DNA from: CAZUCD01 sp964618855
GTDB taxonomy: Bacteria > Sumerlaeota > Sumerlaeia > SLMS01 > JANRJK01
NCBI GenBank assembly: GCA_964618855.1
Contig: CAZUCD010000083.1
Coordinates: forward strand, 1-16,177
DNA: 16,177 bases
Direction: 5' to 3'
In this document: positions 7,500 to 15,584 of the stretch, piece by piece
How the letters are laid out: each line of letters starts with the position of its first letter
How positions within the stretch are numbered: position 1 is the first letter of the stretch
Notes under the pieces: generated by a model
Database searches by the model: none
Told to the model about the DNA's origin: nothing
The model's input: only the letters and a program-made list of their open reading frames with translations
Position numbers and translations under genes: made by a program

Positions 7500-7577
7500 G
7501 TTGAATCGATCTTGAGGCCCCGGGGGCGCGATGGGATTCTTCTCGTTCCCCGGGGTCACCGCCTCCCTCTCCCGCTC

Positions 7578-8987
7578 ATGCCGTCCTCCGACTCCCCCTC
7601 CGCCTCCCGGCTCCCCACGCTCCCTGCTCCGCACAACATCGAGGCGGAGCGCGGTGTCCTCGGGGCCATGCTTCTGGACAACGAGCTCATCGACGAGCTG
7701 CTGCACATCGTGCGGTCGGACGACTTCCACCAGGACAGTCACCGCGCGATTTTCGAGGGGATGTGCGAGCTTCACGAGGCTGGGCAACCTGTCGACCTGA
7801 CGCTGCTGGCGGACCTGCTGCGCCGTCGCGGGCGCCTGGAGGACATCGGGGGCCCCGCCTACCTGGCCGCGCTGGAGCAGGGCACGCTCAGTTCGGGCGC
7901 CGCGCCGGAACTCGCGGGCATCGTCTCCAGCAAAGCCACTCTCCGGCGCCTCATGGCGGCCGCGGACTCGATCCTGCGCGATGCCAGCGAGGAGCGCCGC
8001 GACGTCGAGGAGGCCATCGACCGCGCCGAGCAGCTCATCCTGGGACTCAGCCAGGAGGCGAGGTCCAGTTCCTTCCGGCCGACCTCCGAGCTGATGGAGG
8101 AGTCGCTCGAGCAGATTGCGAGCTTCATCGCGGCGCGCGGGGACGTGGCCGGTCTTTCCACGGGTTTCCAGGACCTGGACAGGATCCTCGGTGGGCTCCA
8201 GCCGAACGACCTCCTCATCCTCGCGGCGCGTCCCTCGATCGGAAAGACGGCCTTCGCACTGAACATCGCGACGAACGTTGCCCTCGGCTCCGGGAGGCCG
8301 GTGGGCGTGTTCTCGCTCGAGATGGGGGCGGAGCAACTGAACCTGCGCCTGCTGTGCTCGCACGCCCGCGTCCCCGGCCACGTGGTGCGCCGCGGGTCGA
8401 TCGATCCCCCCGCGCTGGAGAAGCTCCACCGGGCCGCCGCCGACATCGCGAAGGCGCCCATCTACATCGACGACTCCGCCGGCCTGAACCTGATCCAGGT
8501 ACGGTCCCGAGCCCGTCGCCTGAAGGCAAAGCACGACAACCTGGGGCTCATCGTGGTGGACTACCTCCAGCTCATGTCCGGGCCGGAGAGCAAGAAGCGG
8601 GACGCGAACCGGCAGCAGGAGGTGAGCGACATCTCACGCGGACTGAAGGCGCTCGCGAGGGAATTGAACGTCCCGGTGCTCGCGCTGAGCCAGCTCTCCC
8701 GAAACATCGAGCAGCGCAGCAAGGCCAAGGAGGCGGCGCGCCCGATGCTGAGCGACCTCCGCGAGTCCGGCGCCATCGAGCAGGACGCCGATGTCGTGAT
8801 GTTCGTCCATCGCGAGCGCCTCGAGACCATGAAGGACGCGGAGGGGAAGCCCATGCACCAGGTGCGGGCGCAACCCATCGAGACCGAGATCATCGTCGCC
8901 AAGCACCGAAATGGCCCGACGGGCACGGCGAAACTCCTCTTCCTGCCCGACTTCACGCTCTTTACGACCCTGGCGCGGGGCGCCTGA
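7578..8987 (+). CDS. dnaB: Replicative DNA helicase DnaB
   Basis: This 469-aa protein is the hexameric helicase that unwinds DNA ahead of the replication fork and recruits primase. The N-terminal domain starts at PHNIEAERGVLGAMLLDN (about residues 18-35). The RecA-like C-terminal domain begins near residue 190 with LSTGFQDLDRILGGL. It carries Walker A ARPSIGKTA (217-225), where isoleucine replaces the common methionine, and Walker B LIVVDYLQLM with D328. LSQLSRNIEQR and SDLRESGAIEQDADVVMF follow as in other DnaB proteins. It has no intein, a frequent insertion in this gene. The ATG at 7578 was chosen because it leaves a normal-length N-terminus. The reading frame also extends to a TTG at 7512. 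No ribosome binding site is visible for either. No partner such as rplI or dnaC adjoins it. Confidence 0.95.
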   Translation: MPSSDSPSASRLPTLPAPHNIEAERGVLGAMLLDNELIDELLHIVRSDDFHQDSHRAIFEGMCELHEAGQPVDLTLLADLLRRRGRLEDIGGPAYLAALEQGTLSSGAAPELAGIVSSKATLRRLMAAADSILRDASEERRDVEEAIDRAEQLILGLSQEARSSSFRPTSELMEESLEQIASFIAARGDVAGLSTGFQDLDRILGGLQPNDLLILAARPSIGKTAFALNIATNVALGSGRPVGVFSLEMGAEQLNLRLLCSHARVPGHVVRRGSIDPPALEKLHRAAADIAKAPIYIDDSAGLNLIQVRSRARRLKAKHDNLGLIVVDYLQLMSGPESKKRDANRQQEVSDISRGLKALARELNVPVLALSQLSRNIEQRSKAKEAARPMLSDLRESGAIEQDADVVMFVHRERLETMKDAEGKPMHQVRAQPIETEIIVAKHRNGPTGTAKLLFLPDFTLFTTLARGA

Positions 8988-8994
8988 CGGTCCC

Positions 8995-9011
8995 GGTTCG
9001 GGCCCCGAGCC
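8995..9011 (+). terminator. GC-rich hairpin after dnaB (weak terminator candidate)
   Basis: GGTTCGG pairs with CCGAGCC across a three-base loop to give a 7-bp stem (one G-T wobble), eight bases after the dnaB stop. No T-run follows, so it is not a classical intrinsic terminator. The rest of the 109-bp dnaB-rimO gap (8988-9096) holds an isolated TTGACG at 9018-9023 with no matching -10, and the rimO ribosome binding site. dnaB and rimO may be co-transcribed or separate. Confidence 0.25.
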
Positions 9012-9083
9012 CCTGCCTTGACGTGCGAGGGGGCGCTGGTGCCTCCTTCCCAACGCGCCGGGGGCCGCTCCCTTCCGGCTGCC

Positions 9084-9089
9084 AAAGGA
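9084..9089 (+). promoter_or_regulatory. Ribosome binding site of rimO
   Basis: AAAGGA lies seven bases before the ATG at 9097 and fixes that start. The protein then begins MRVGLVTLGCDKN, as expected for RimO. Confidence 0.7.
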
Positions 9090-9096
9090 CCGCAAC

Positions 9097-10533
9097 ATGC
9101 GCGTAGGCCTCGTCACCCTCGGGTGCGACAAGAACACGGTGGACAATGAATACCTCGCCGGATTGCTCGGGGTGAAGGGGCACTCCGTCGAGATTGCCGA
9201 CGAACGCAATCCCCCAGACTGCGTCGTGATCACGACGTGCGCGTTCCTCGAGGCCGCGAAGGAGCAGTCGCGCGCCCAGATTCGCCGGTGGGTGGGCATC
9301 CGCAAGGCGCGCGGCACCAGGCTCGGCGTCATCGGCTGCATGTCCCAGCGCCATGGGCCCGAACTCCTGCGGGACTTCCCGGAAATCGACTTCATGGCCG
9401 GAGTCGGCCAGTTCGAGAAGGTCGCCGAGCTCGTTTGCGGCGAAGGCGCCTCCCGGTTCATCGCCTCCACCGGGGACGACGCGAGGTCCTGGGACCTCGC
9501 GAGGCAGTCCGGCGGGGACGAGCCGATTCCCTTCGATGATCGCGAGTTCGAGCCCGGGGCGCCACGGGTTGTCGTGGATCGCACGCTCCCCCGCCGTCGC
9601 ATGGACGGCAGGCCGCATGCGTTCCTCAAGATCAGCGATGGCTGCAACCACACCTGCACGTTCTGCAGCATTCCGCTCATGAAGGGCATCTACACGAGCG
9701 TGCCGAAGGGGACGCTGCTCGACGAGGCGAGGAGGATGCTCGACTCGGGGGTGCGGGAGCTGAACATCGTCGCGCAGGACATCACGAAGTACGGGCTCGA
9801 CCTGGAGAAGCGGATGCTGCTGCCGGAGCTGCTCCAGGAGCTGGCGGCCCTCGATGGCGAGTTCTGGATCCGCCTCTTCTACCTGTATCCGTCCACGGTC
9901 ACGAAGGACCTGATCGCGGTGATGAAGTCGAACCCGAAGATCGTCCGCTACCTGGACGTGCCGTTGCAGCACCTGAGCGAGTCCGTGCTCCGGCGCATGC
10001 GTCGGCCGCACGACCGCGCGCGCACGATGGAGATGCTGCGCACGCTGCGCGCGGAGTTGCCGGACGTGACCCTGAGGACCACGTTCATCGTCGGGTTTCC
10101 GGGGGAGTCCGGCGCCGAGTTCGAGGAACTGCTGGAGGGCATGGAAGAGATCCGCTTCGAGCGACTGGGCGTCTTCACCTACTCGCGGGAGAAGGGCACC
10201 CCGGCGGCGGAGCTCCCGAACCAACTGCCCGAGCGCATGAAGAAGACGCGGCGTGACAAGGTGATGAAGCTCCAGGCGGCCATCAGCGCCGATTGGGCCG
10301 CGGCGCAGGTGGGGCGGACGCGAAGGGTCCTCGTCGAAGGCTCCGTGCCGGGATCGGGTTGGCATGTCGGCCGCAGTTCCAGTGAGGCGGCCGACATCGA
10401 TGGCGTCGTGCGCGTGCACTCGGATGCGCCCCTCTCGCCGGGTGAGTTCGTGGACGCGCGCATCACCGCTGCGGATGTCTACGACCTCACTGCGGAGGCC
10501 GTCCACGCCACGGCAGGGGCACGCGGGGCCTGA
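9097..10533 (+). CDS. rimO: Ribosomal protein S12 methylthiotransferase RimO
   Basis: This 478-aa radical-SAM enzyme adds a methylthio group to an aspartate of ribosomal protein S12. The N-terminal UPF0004 domain has the auxiliary iron-sulfur cysteines C10 (TLGCDKN), C48 (TTCAF) and C81 (GCMSQ). The radical-SAM cluster is C183, C187 and C190 in DGCNHTCTFC. A TRAM domain forms roughly the last 75 residues, ending near DVYDLTAEAV. The LGCDKNTVDNEYL opening, SIPLMKG, and DVPLQHLSESVLRRMRRP distinguish it from the tRNA-modifying relatives MiaB and MtaB. It is somewhat longer than the usual ~440 residues because of extra sequence at about 125-170, between the first domain and the radical-SAM core. 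Its last 47 bases are shared, on the opposite strand, with the end of the YfhO-like gene. Confidence 0.93.
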   Translation: MRVGLVTLGCDKNTVDNEYLAGLLGVKGHSVEIADERNPPDCVVITTCAFLEAAKEQSRAQIRRWVGIRKARGTRLGVIGCMSQRHGPELLRDFPEIDFMAGVGQFEKVAELVCGEGASRFIASTGDDARSWDLARQSGGDEPIPFDDREFEPGAPRVVVDRTLPRRRMDGRPHAFLKISDGCNHTCTFCSIPLMKGIYTSVPKGTLLDEARRMLDSGVRELNIVAQDITKYGLDLEKRMLLPELLQELAALDGEFWIRLFYLYPSTVTKDLIAVMKSNPKIVRYLDVPLQHLSESVLRRMRRPHDRARTMEMLRTLRAELPDVTLRTTFIVGFPGESGAEFEELLEGMEEIRFERLGVFTYSREKGTPAAELPNQLPERMKKTRRDKVMKLQAAISADWAAAQVGRTRRVLVEGSVPGSGWHVGRSSSEAADIDGVVRVHSDAPLSPGEFVDARITAADVYDLTAEAVHATAGARGA

Positions 10534-12766
10534 CCGTGACGCTGAACATGAGCAGCGCCACGCCTACCCCCGTCATGAACATGCCGACCCGGTAGCTGCG
10601 GGGCATGTAGGCAAGCCGTGCGTCCCCATTCTCAATGAATGCACGCGGAATCCGGAGATGGACCGCGGACATCCACTCGACGGGCTCCTTCACCCAGCGG
10701 TCCGACACGAGGTACCAGTCCGGATAGTATCCCATCGAGACCACGGCATCGCCGGGTGGAGTGTTCGTCTCTGATCGAACGTCGATCTCGTTCACGGTCG
10801 GCAGCCGCGTCGACAGCCGCGGCCAGGGACGCTCCCAATTGGGCGCGGACCCAAAGTCGATCGCTTCGGTGTTGCGCTGGAGCCCATAGTCCCCGGGAGG
10901 AGGCTCGGGTGCGTCGAGCTTTGCGAAGTCGATGCCCTGTGCGGCCTCGTGCCAGAACGCCGCGCCCCGGTGCAGGGGATTAGCCGAGAGCCTTCTCCAC
11001 GGCGTCGAGAAGGCGCGATCATCCCTGTAGTAGGCGGCATCGTATGCGTCCGTGTCGAACCAGACGTGGCCGACACCGATCAATGCAAGGAACAGGGGAT
11101 CCGGATGCCCCGAGCGGAAGTTGCGATTGAAGTGCATCAGGAACCGCTTGGTGCGCAGCGTCGGCGAGAGCCCCTCCTCGTATCCGTCCTCCATCGGGAT
11201 TCGAAGGACGATGTTCATGTTCGGCTGGATGCGCTCCCAGCGAAGGCCGATCGGATTGCCAAAGTAGACAGTTGTGGCGAGCTCGCGCTCGCTCTTCGCG
11301 GCCAGGGCGTCGTCCTGGAGCCAGAGCCGGTACAGGCGGTTGTCCAGGGAGGTCGGATCGCGCGGGACCTCGCGCGCGACGAGGTCGAGGAGTGGCTCGG
11401 CCGGCACGGGGTGCCGGAACTTCTCCCGCAGCGAGGGAATGTAGAGCGCCAGGATGGCGGCGGTGCCGAGAGCGAACTGCGCCGAGATCGCGAGGGCGCG
11501 CGAGGGCGTCCGGAGCGCCAGGACCTGAGCGACGCGCGACCAACCGTGCGCGGCCAGCGCCATCACCAGCAGCAGGAAGAACATCAGGAACCGGGCCGGA
11601 ACCCGAAATCCATTCGCCGGTGGCACGAGCAGCAGGAACAGGTCGTACAGGGACGCACCGGGGCCCGGATTGTCCGTGATTCCGAATGGCGGCCACGGCC
11701 ACAGCCTGATGTTGCCGCCGAAGGACAGCAGTAAGCAAACGGCGGCTCCGATCGCGAGCACCACCCTCGTTCTTCGTGCGTCGCCTGCTGCGAGGGCCCC
11801 GGTCAGCGCAAGCAGCAGGATGGGGATGCCCGCGAACATGCCGTACTCATTGTAGGCGCGCAGGTCGGGCTGGTCCAGGTTGTCGCCGACCCTGCGGAAC
11901 CCCTCGCGGAAGCTGCCGAAGGCGTGCGGGGCGACGAGCAGAACCGCCGCGTCGGCGGGGACGCTGTAGAATCGGGCGTAGAACGGATCCGCTATCTGCC
12001 GGACGGAGTGCCGGGACATCTCGATGGCCGGGAGGAGTTGCATCCCCGCAAGGAACCCGCCCAGCACGCCCGCGAGCGCAAAGGCTCGGAACCGGCGCAC
12101 CAACGCGTCCCGCAAGTTTGGGCGGCCGCGGGCCAGCAGGAGCACCGCGAGGCTGCCCAGGTGCGTGAACAGCGCAGCCTGCGGGTGGCCGGCGAGGAAC
12201 TGCATGGCGGAGCAGAGTCCGTAGGCGACGATGAAGGAGCGCGTCGTCCTCGAGCCGCGCGCGAGTTCGACCGCGCACCCCATCAGCCACGGCGCCCAAG
12301 CCCCGCACGCGACCTGGTTGATGTGCTCTTGGTGGCCCCAGAACCATGCGGTGCACGGCCATGCCGCGGCCAGAACCGCGGCCGCCAGCCCCCGGAGCGG
12401 CGACACGCGCGTGATGAAGAACAACGCCCCCAACGCGGCGAAGACCAGGTGCACGAGCAGGTAGAGGGCCAGTCCCCTGTGTGCCGGCTGCGTCGTGAAA
12501 ATCAGCCAGTCCACCGGGTAGAACGCGCCCTGCTGCATCGTCGCCGCAAAGGGCGTCCCGAGGAAGCACCACGGGTTCCACAAAGGCACGATGCCCTGCG
12601 CCCACGACTGCTGTTCAAGAATCCTGCCGGGCCAGAACAGGTTGGCGAAGTCGCCGCCGGATGGCATCCGCGACGGATCTAGGTGCGTGTGGTAGAACGC
12701 GACTACGATCGAGGCGCAGGCTGCGATGTCGCGACGCCTGATGGCGGGGCCGGCTGGGTCAGGCAC
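10487..12766 (-). CDS. YfhO-like multi-pass membrane protein
   Basis: This is a 759-aa membrane protein starting at a GTG. After a first hydrophobic segment comes the motif series SGGDFANLFWPGRI, GIVPLWNPWCFLGTPF and QQGAFYPVDWLIF (about residues 36-90), typical of the YfhO/GT-C-like family. About ten hydrophobic helices follow up to residue 450. A soluble, probably extracytoplasmic domain then runs to about 730, containing the YYPDWYLV signature, and a last helix (GMFMTGVGVALLMFSV) precedes a short basic tail. Family members have been linked to glycosylation of envelope polymers, and sugar transfer from a lipid carrier is the best inference. The start has no ribosome binding site but is 26 bases after the thioesterase stop, so it is probably in one operon with it. 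A start at M34 would cut off the first helix. Confidence 0.82.
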   Translation of the reverse strand: MPDPAGPAIRRRDIAACASIVVAFYHTHLDPSRMPSGGDFANLFWPGRILEQQSWAQGIVPLWNPWCFLGTPFAATMQQGAFYPVDWLIFTTQPAHRGLALYLLVHLVFAALGALFFITRVSPLRGLAAAVLAAAWPCTAWFWGHQEHINQVACGAWAPWLMGCAVELARGSRTTRSFIVAYGLCSAMQFLAGHPQAALFTHLGSLAVLLLARGRPNLRDALVRRFRAFALAGVLGGFLAGMQLLPAIEMSRHSVRQIADPFYARFYSVPADAAVLLVAPHAFGSFREGFRRVGDNLDQPDLRAYNEYGMFAGIPILLLALTGALAAGDARRTRVVLAIGAAVCLLLSFGGNIRLWPWPPFGITDNPGPGASLYDLFLLLVPPANGFRVPARFLMFFLLLVMALAAHGWSRVAQVLALRTPSRALAISAQFALGTAAILALYIPSLREKFRHPVPAEPLLDLVAREVPRDPTSLDNRLYRLWLQDDALAAKSERELATTVYFGNPIGLRWERIQPNMNIVLRIPMEDGYEEGLSPTLRTKRFLMHFNRNFRSGHPDPLFLALIGVGHVWFDTDAYDAAYYRDDRAFSTPWRRLSANPLHRGAAFWHEAAQGIDFAKLDAPEPPPGDYGLQRNTEAIDFGSAPNWERPWPRLSTRLPTVNEIDVRSETNTPPGDAVVSMGYYPDWYLVSDRWVKEPVEWMSAVHLRIPRAFIENGDARLAYMPRSYRVGMFMTGVGVALLMFSVTVRPRVPLPWRGRPPQ

Positions 12767-12792
12767 AGACTGGACCCGACACCGGCGCGCGT

Positions 12793-13227
12793 TCAGCCCG
12801 CGGGCATAGTTCCCTGCAGGAGCGCGAGGCGCTCCGGCGTGATGCGCCGAGGCCGACCGTCACGCCCCATGAAGACGTGGCGGGTGATTCCGCGGGCAAG
12901 GTGCTGGTCTCCTTCGACGCGCCTGAAATCATAGGCGAATTCGAGGCGCAACCGAGTCGCCGCCACAAGCACCGTCTCCACGTCCACCAGGTCGTCGTAG
13001 CGCCCCGGTGACCCGAACACCAGTTCGAGCCCCACCAGCGGAAGCATGCAGTCCTCAGCTTCCCACTGGCGGTATGTCTCTCCGAGGCTGCGGAGCAACT
13101 CCGTGCGCGCAGCCTCCATGTGCACGGGAAAGCGCGCGTGGTGCAGAAACCCCATTTGGTCGGTTTCCGCATAGCCCACACGGAATCGGTACTTGAACGG
13201 GGATTTCACGGCGTCGGGATCAGCCAT
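12793..13227 (-). CDS. Acyl-CoA thioesterase, 4-hydroxybenzoyl-CoA thioesterase/YbgC-like hotdog fold
   Basis: This 144-aa protein is of normal length for single hotdog-domain thioesterases. The signature GYAETDQMGFLHHARFPVHM (residues 18-37) contains the expected catalytic aspartate D23, and MEAARTELLRSLG follows on the long central helix. Such enzymes hydrolyse acyl-CoA or aryl-CoA to free acid and CoA. YbgC-type members are often linked to the envelope. The substrate is not determinable here. The ATG at 13227 shares its A with the TGA stop of the upstream gene (TGATG), and a GTG one codon earlier (13230) is also possible. This indicates coupled translation with that unrecognised gene. The downstream YfhO-like gene begins 26 bases after the stop. 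Confidence 0.88.
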   Translation of the reverse strand: MADPDAVKSPFKYRFRVGYAETDQMGFLHHARFPVHMEAARTELLRSLGETYRQWEAEDCMLPLVGLELVFGSPGRYDDLVDVETVLVAATRLRLEFAYDFRRVEGDQHLARGITRHVFMGRDGRPRRITPERLALLQGTMPAG

Positions 13228-14132
13228 CACCTGCCGACGCGCACGATGTCGCCCTCGACGTCGGCGAGCTCGGCGGGAGTCATCATGTCCCCCTGCACGA
13301 TGCCGTCCTTGAAGCGCTTCAGGTCGAGGTGCATCAGGGCCCAGTGGTCGTGCGTCTTGTGGGCGACAACGGTGCCCAACTCATCCATGCCCCAGTAGAC
13401 CGCGTTCCAGTTCTGCTTGCCGAAGACGATGGAGAGCTTCCTGCCACGCACAAGAGGCTGGGGGGACGCCGCGGATGGTGCAGCCGGGGCGGTGAGTTTC
13501 GGCACCCCCGTGCTGCTCTGCGGGGAGGAGGCCTCGTGCCCGTTCGTCGCCGATATCTCTGGAATCAGGGGGCAGTCCTCGTACTCGAGCAGGTGGAAGA
13601 TGATCAGGTCCCGGTCCCATCGCATCGAGCTGGCCACCTTCTCAAGGTACGCCGGGGCGATGCGGCCGAGGGGCCTCACATCATAGTTGGCGAGTGGGAT
13701 GCCCTGCGGCTTCAACCGCCCGTTGCCGGAGAGCGCATACACCATCTCGTAGTCCTTGTCCTTCATCTGGCGTCCGTAGATCGCGACGGTCTGATCCTCG
13801 AAGTAGAGAATTGTTCCGGGCAGGAACTGGTTGTTGGGGCCGTACACCTGAACGTCGCGTTTCCAGTGGGCCTGGCCATGCTTGGAGGGTGGATTCGACC
13901 CCGGGGCCGGTGGCGGTGGGGCATGCACGGCGGGTGGCGGCGCGGCAGGGTTGGGCGGGAGCTTCTGGACCTGGGTCGAGGAGGTGCGGAGCGGCGCCGA
14001 GGCGGCCGCCGGGCCGAACGGACGCGTCTGCGGGTCGGCGAGCGAACGCTCCTTCTCCGCAGCAGACTTCTTCTCCTTCTCCACAACTGTCTGAGCCAGC
14101 TTCTTCAGGTAGTCCAGGCCGTCATCGCTCAT
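13227..14132 (-). CDS. Unrecognised protein with charged N-terminus, Pro/Ala linker and two conserved-looking domains
   Basis: I do not recognise this 301-aa protein. Residues 1-32 are a charged helix rich in K and E, possibly coiled coil. Residues 33-85 are a low-complexity Pro/Ala/Ser linker (AAPPPAVHAPPPPAPG). Residues 88-192 look folded, with alternating strands and charged turns (DVQVYGPNNQFLPGTILYF, YEMVYALSGNGRLKPQGI, WDRDLIIFHLLEYED). A second Ser/Pro/Ala linker covers 193-228, and a final domain spans 230-301 (KLSIVFGKQNWNAVYWGMDE, HDHWALMHLDLKRFKDGIV). There is no signal peptide or membrane helix, so it is probably cytosolic. Codon-position pattern, a clean end and a 1-base overlap with the thioesterase support it as real. 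The ATG at 14132 has at best a weak ribosome binding site. The domain-linker-domain build suggests a scaffold or adaptor, but no function can be assigned. Confidence 0.8.
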   Translation of the reverse strand: MSDDGLDYLKKLAQTVVEKEKKSAAEKERSLADPQTRPFGPAAASAPLRTSSTQVQKLPPNPAAPPPAVHAPPPPAPGSNPPSKHGQAHWKRDVQVYGPNNQFLPGTILYFEDQTVAIYGRQMKDKDYEMVYALSGNGRLKPQGIPLANYDVRPLGRIAPAYLEKVASSMRWDRDLIIFHLLEYEDCPLIPEISATNGHEASSPQSSTGVPKLTAPAAPSAASPQPLVRGRKLSIVFGKQNWNAVYWGMDELGTVVAHKTHDHWALMHLDLKRFKDGIVQGDMMTPAELADVEGDIVRVGR

Positions 14133-14226
14133 GGGTTCAATCTCTTGCCGGTGGTTCCTCGCCAGATGGGCGCCGTTTCGGACCCCGCGCCCTAATCGAA
14201 TAACTTTGGGCTCAACAGGTTTGCAG

Positions 14227-14232
14227 TGTCAA
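14227..14232 (-). promoter_or_regulatory. Isolated -35-like TTGACA in the 213-bp gap upstream of the 301-aa gene
   Basis: A perfect TTGACA (minus strand) lies 94 bases before the ATG at 14132. It is in the gap 14133-14345 that separates rnd from the next minus-strand genes and that looks less GC-rich than coding DNA. No good -10 element lies 16-18 bases downstream. The nearest AT-rich hexamer, TTATTC at 14198-14203, is 23 bases away. The gap probably holds a promoter for the 301-aa/thioesterase/YfhO run, but its exact place is unsure. I saw no RNA gene or strong terminator in the gap. Confidence 0.25.
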
Positions 14233-14345
14233 CTCCCCGTGAAATCCTTGAGAACTTGGAAGATAGCCGCGATGCACCTGCAACCCCTACGCTGCTATCC
14301 GCGGTCCCTTCACCCCCCTGGGCACGGCCTTTCTGGGGCCTCGCC

Positions 14346-15584
14346 TCAGGCACCATCCGCAAGCTCCAACCCCTTGGGGCCGACCCTGACGAGGATTCGT
14401 CCTTCGAGGAGGGCGAGCAGCCGCTCCCCGGCCAACTCGCGCCGCCAGCCCTTCAGCAGGTCCAGGTCGAGCGCCTGCCTATCAGCCGATTTGGCGCAAA
14501 CCAGCGCGTTGAGCTCCGCCGTGTTTGCGACGAGGGATGGAGCGACCTCGTGGCGCTCGGCCTCCGTGCGAAGGACGGCCTGCGCGATCTCGAAGACGCC
14601 AGGGGGCGGGGGCTCGACGCGCGGCCCGCGTTCGACGCGCGGCCATTGTTCCTTCGGGATGCGCGCCGCGCGCTTCACGACCTCGATGACAGCCTCCGAG
14701 TGGCGCATCGCAGGGCCTTTGGGGAGTTTCCGCAGTCCTGCCATCTCCTCACGCGAGGTCGGCTGGTGGACGGCCACCTCGATGAGCCCCTCGTCCGGAA
14801 AGAGCGTGCGGCGCGGCACGTCCAATCTCCGCGCGGTCTCCTCGCGCCACTTGGCCAACTCCCGCAGGATCGCCTGCTCGCGGGGGTGGAGCGGCTTGCC
14901 ACTGCGCACGCGCAGGTACTGTTCGTCGTCCGGCACTTCCACGACCTGCGCCGCCTCCTCGGTGCGGCGGGCCTGCTCCTCGGCGAACCACGCAAGGCGC
15001 CCCCGCTTTGCGAGGTCGGCCCGCAGTCGGTCCCGGATCACGCCAAGCCACGCAACGTCCCGCGCGGCGTACTCGACCTGCTCTCGGGACAGGGGGCGCG
15101 CGCTCCAGTCGCTCGTGGTGTGCTTCCCGTCCATCCGGACGCCGGCCACCGATTGGGCGAGGTTCACGAGCGACACCTGGAGGCCGTGTCCCAGGAACGC
15201 CGCCGCGATCTGGGTGTCGAACACATTCGTGCAGGCAACGCCGGTCGCGCGGCGCAGGAGCTCCAAGTCCTGGCTGCCCGCGTGAAAGACCTTCTCGACT
15301 CCAGGGTCCGCGAGAAGCCCCCGCATCGGCGAGAGGTCCCCCACCTTTGGCACGTCCACGATCAGGATTCGGTCAGCCGAGGCGATCTGCAGGACCTCGA
15401 GTTTTGACTGGTAGTACTTTTCCCCGATGAACTCGGTGTCGAGGGCGAGCCACCCCCCATGAAGGCCGCCGACGGCCCGCCGGAAGTCTTCCGGCCCGGC
15501 GATCAACTCGGGCTCCACCGGCAGGGGGGAACTCGACGGCTCCGCATCGCCGCCGGATTGTGGGCGTCCACGTCGATCACTCAA
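14346..15584 (-). CDS. rnd: Ribonuclease D
   Basis: This 412-aa DEDDy-type 3'-5' exoribonuclease trims the 3' ends of tRNA precursors and other small RNAs. Metal-binding acidic residues are D49 and E51 in LALDTEF, D106 in HAGSQDLELL, and D176 with the family tyrosine Y172 in EYAARDVAWL. FDTQIAAAFLG and TSDWSARPLS are also RNase D hallmarks. Two HRDC-like helical domains follow, at about 230-305 and 330-400. The start is a TTG at 15584: no ATG is available before residue 87, which is past the first catalytic motif, and GGAG lies ten bases upstream of the TTG. It overlaps the stop of the FKBP-like lipoprotein gene by 8 bp (TTGAGTGA). A charged 20-residue N-terminal extension precedes the fold, and a GTG at codon 23 is a possible alternative start. 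Confidence 0.94.
   Translation of the reverse strand: MSDRRGRPQSGGDAEPSSSPLPVEPELIAGPEDFRRAVGGLHGGWLALDTEFIGEKYYQSKLEVLQIASADRILIVDVPKVGDLSPMRGLLADPGVEKVFHAGSQDLELLRRATGVACTNVFDTQIAAAFLGHGLQVSLVNLAQSVAGVRMDGKHTTSDWSARPLSREQVEYAARDVAWLGVIRDRLRADLAKRGRLAWFAEEQARRTEEAAQVVEVPDDEQYLRVRSGKPLHPREQAILRELAKWREETARRLDVPRRTLFPDEGLIEVAVHQPTSREEMAGLRKLPKGPAMRHSEAVIEVVKRAARIPKEQWPRVERGPRVEPPPPGVFEIAQAVLRTEAERHEVAPSLVANTAELNALVCAKSADRQALDLDLLKGWRRELAGERLLALLEGRILVRVGPKGLELADGA
14614..14644. repeat. Short tandem repeat inside rnd (13-bp unit, 18-bp period)
   Basis: TCGACGCGCGGCC occurs at 14614-14626 and again at 14632-14644. In the protein this gives two RVE-containing hexamers, RVERGP and RVEPPP, in the linker between the two HRDC-like domains. 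It is a local duplication in a flexible segment, probably neutral. Confidence 0.7.

Noticed and set aside
7426..7577. Chromosomal replication origin
   Set aside because: Only three or four imperfect DnaA-like boxes, no AT-rich unwinding region, and no dnaA, dnaN or rpmH neighbours. Kept only as a possible regulatory site.
7380..8534. 384-codon minus-strand open frame across dnaB and the folP start
   Set aside because: Antisense shadow of dnaB. It also runs through the folP promoter region and shows no recognisable domain.
8962..10506. 514-codon minus-strand open frame covering rimO
   Set aside because: It is the antisense shadow of rimO, with a repetitive Arg/His/Leu/Asp composition. RimO on the plus strand has all its cysteine motifs and a good ribosome binding site.
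13227..14132. Internal duplication of the two domains in the 301-aa protein
   Set aside because: Both halves share a rough strand-turn-strand look, but residues do not align convincingly beyond a few hydrophobic positions.
14133..14345. Small RNA or structured leader in the rnd/301-aa gene gap
   Set aside because: I saw only a short GGCC/GGCC pairing just after rnd and a lone TTGACA. There is no T-run terminator and no recognisable riboswitch or tRNA fold.
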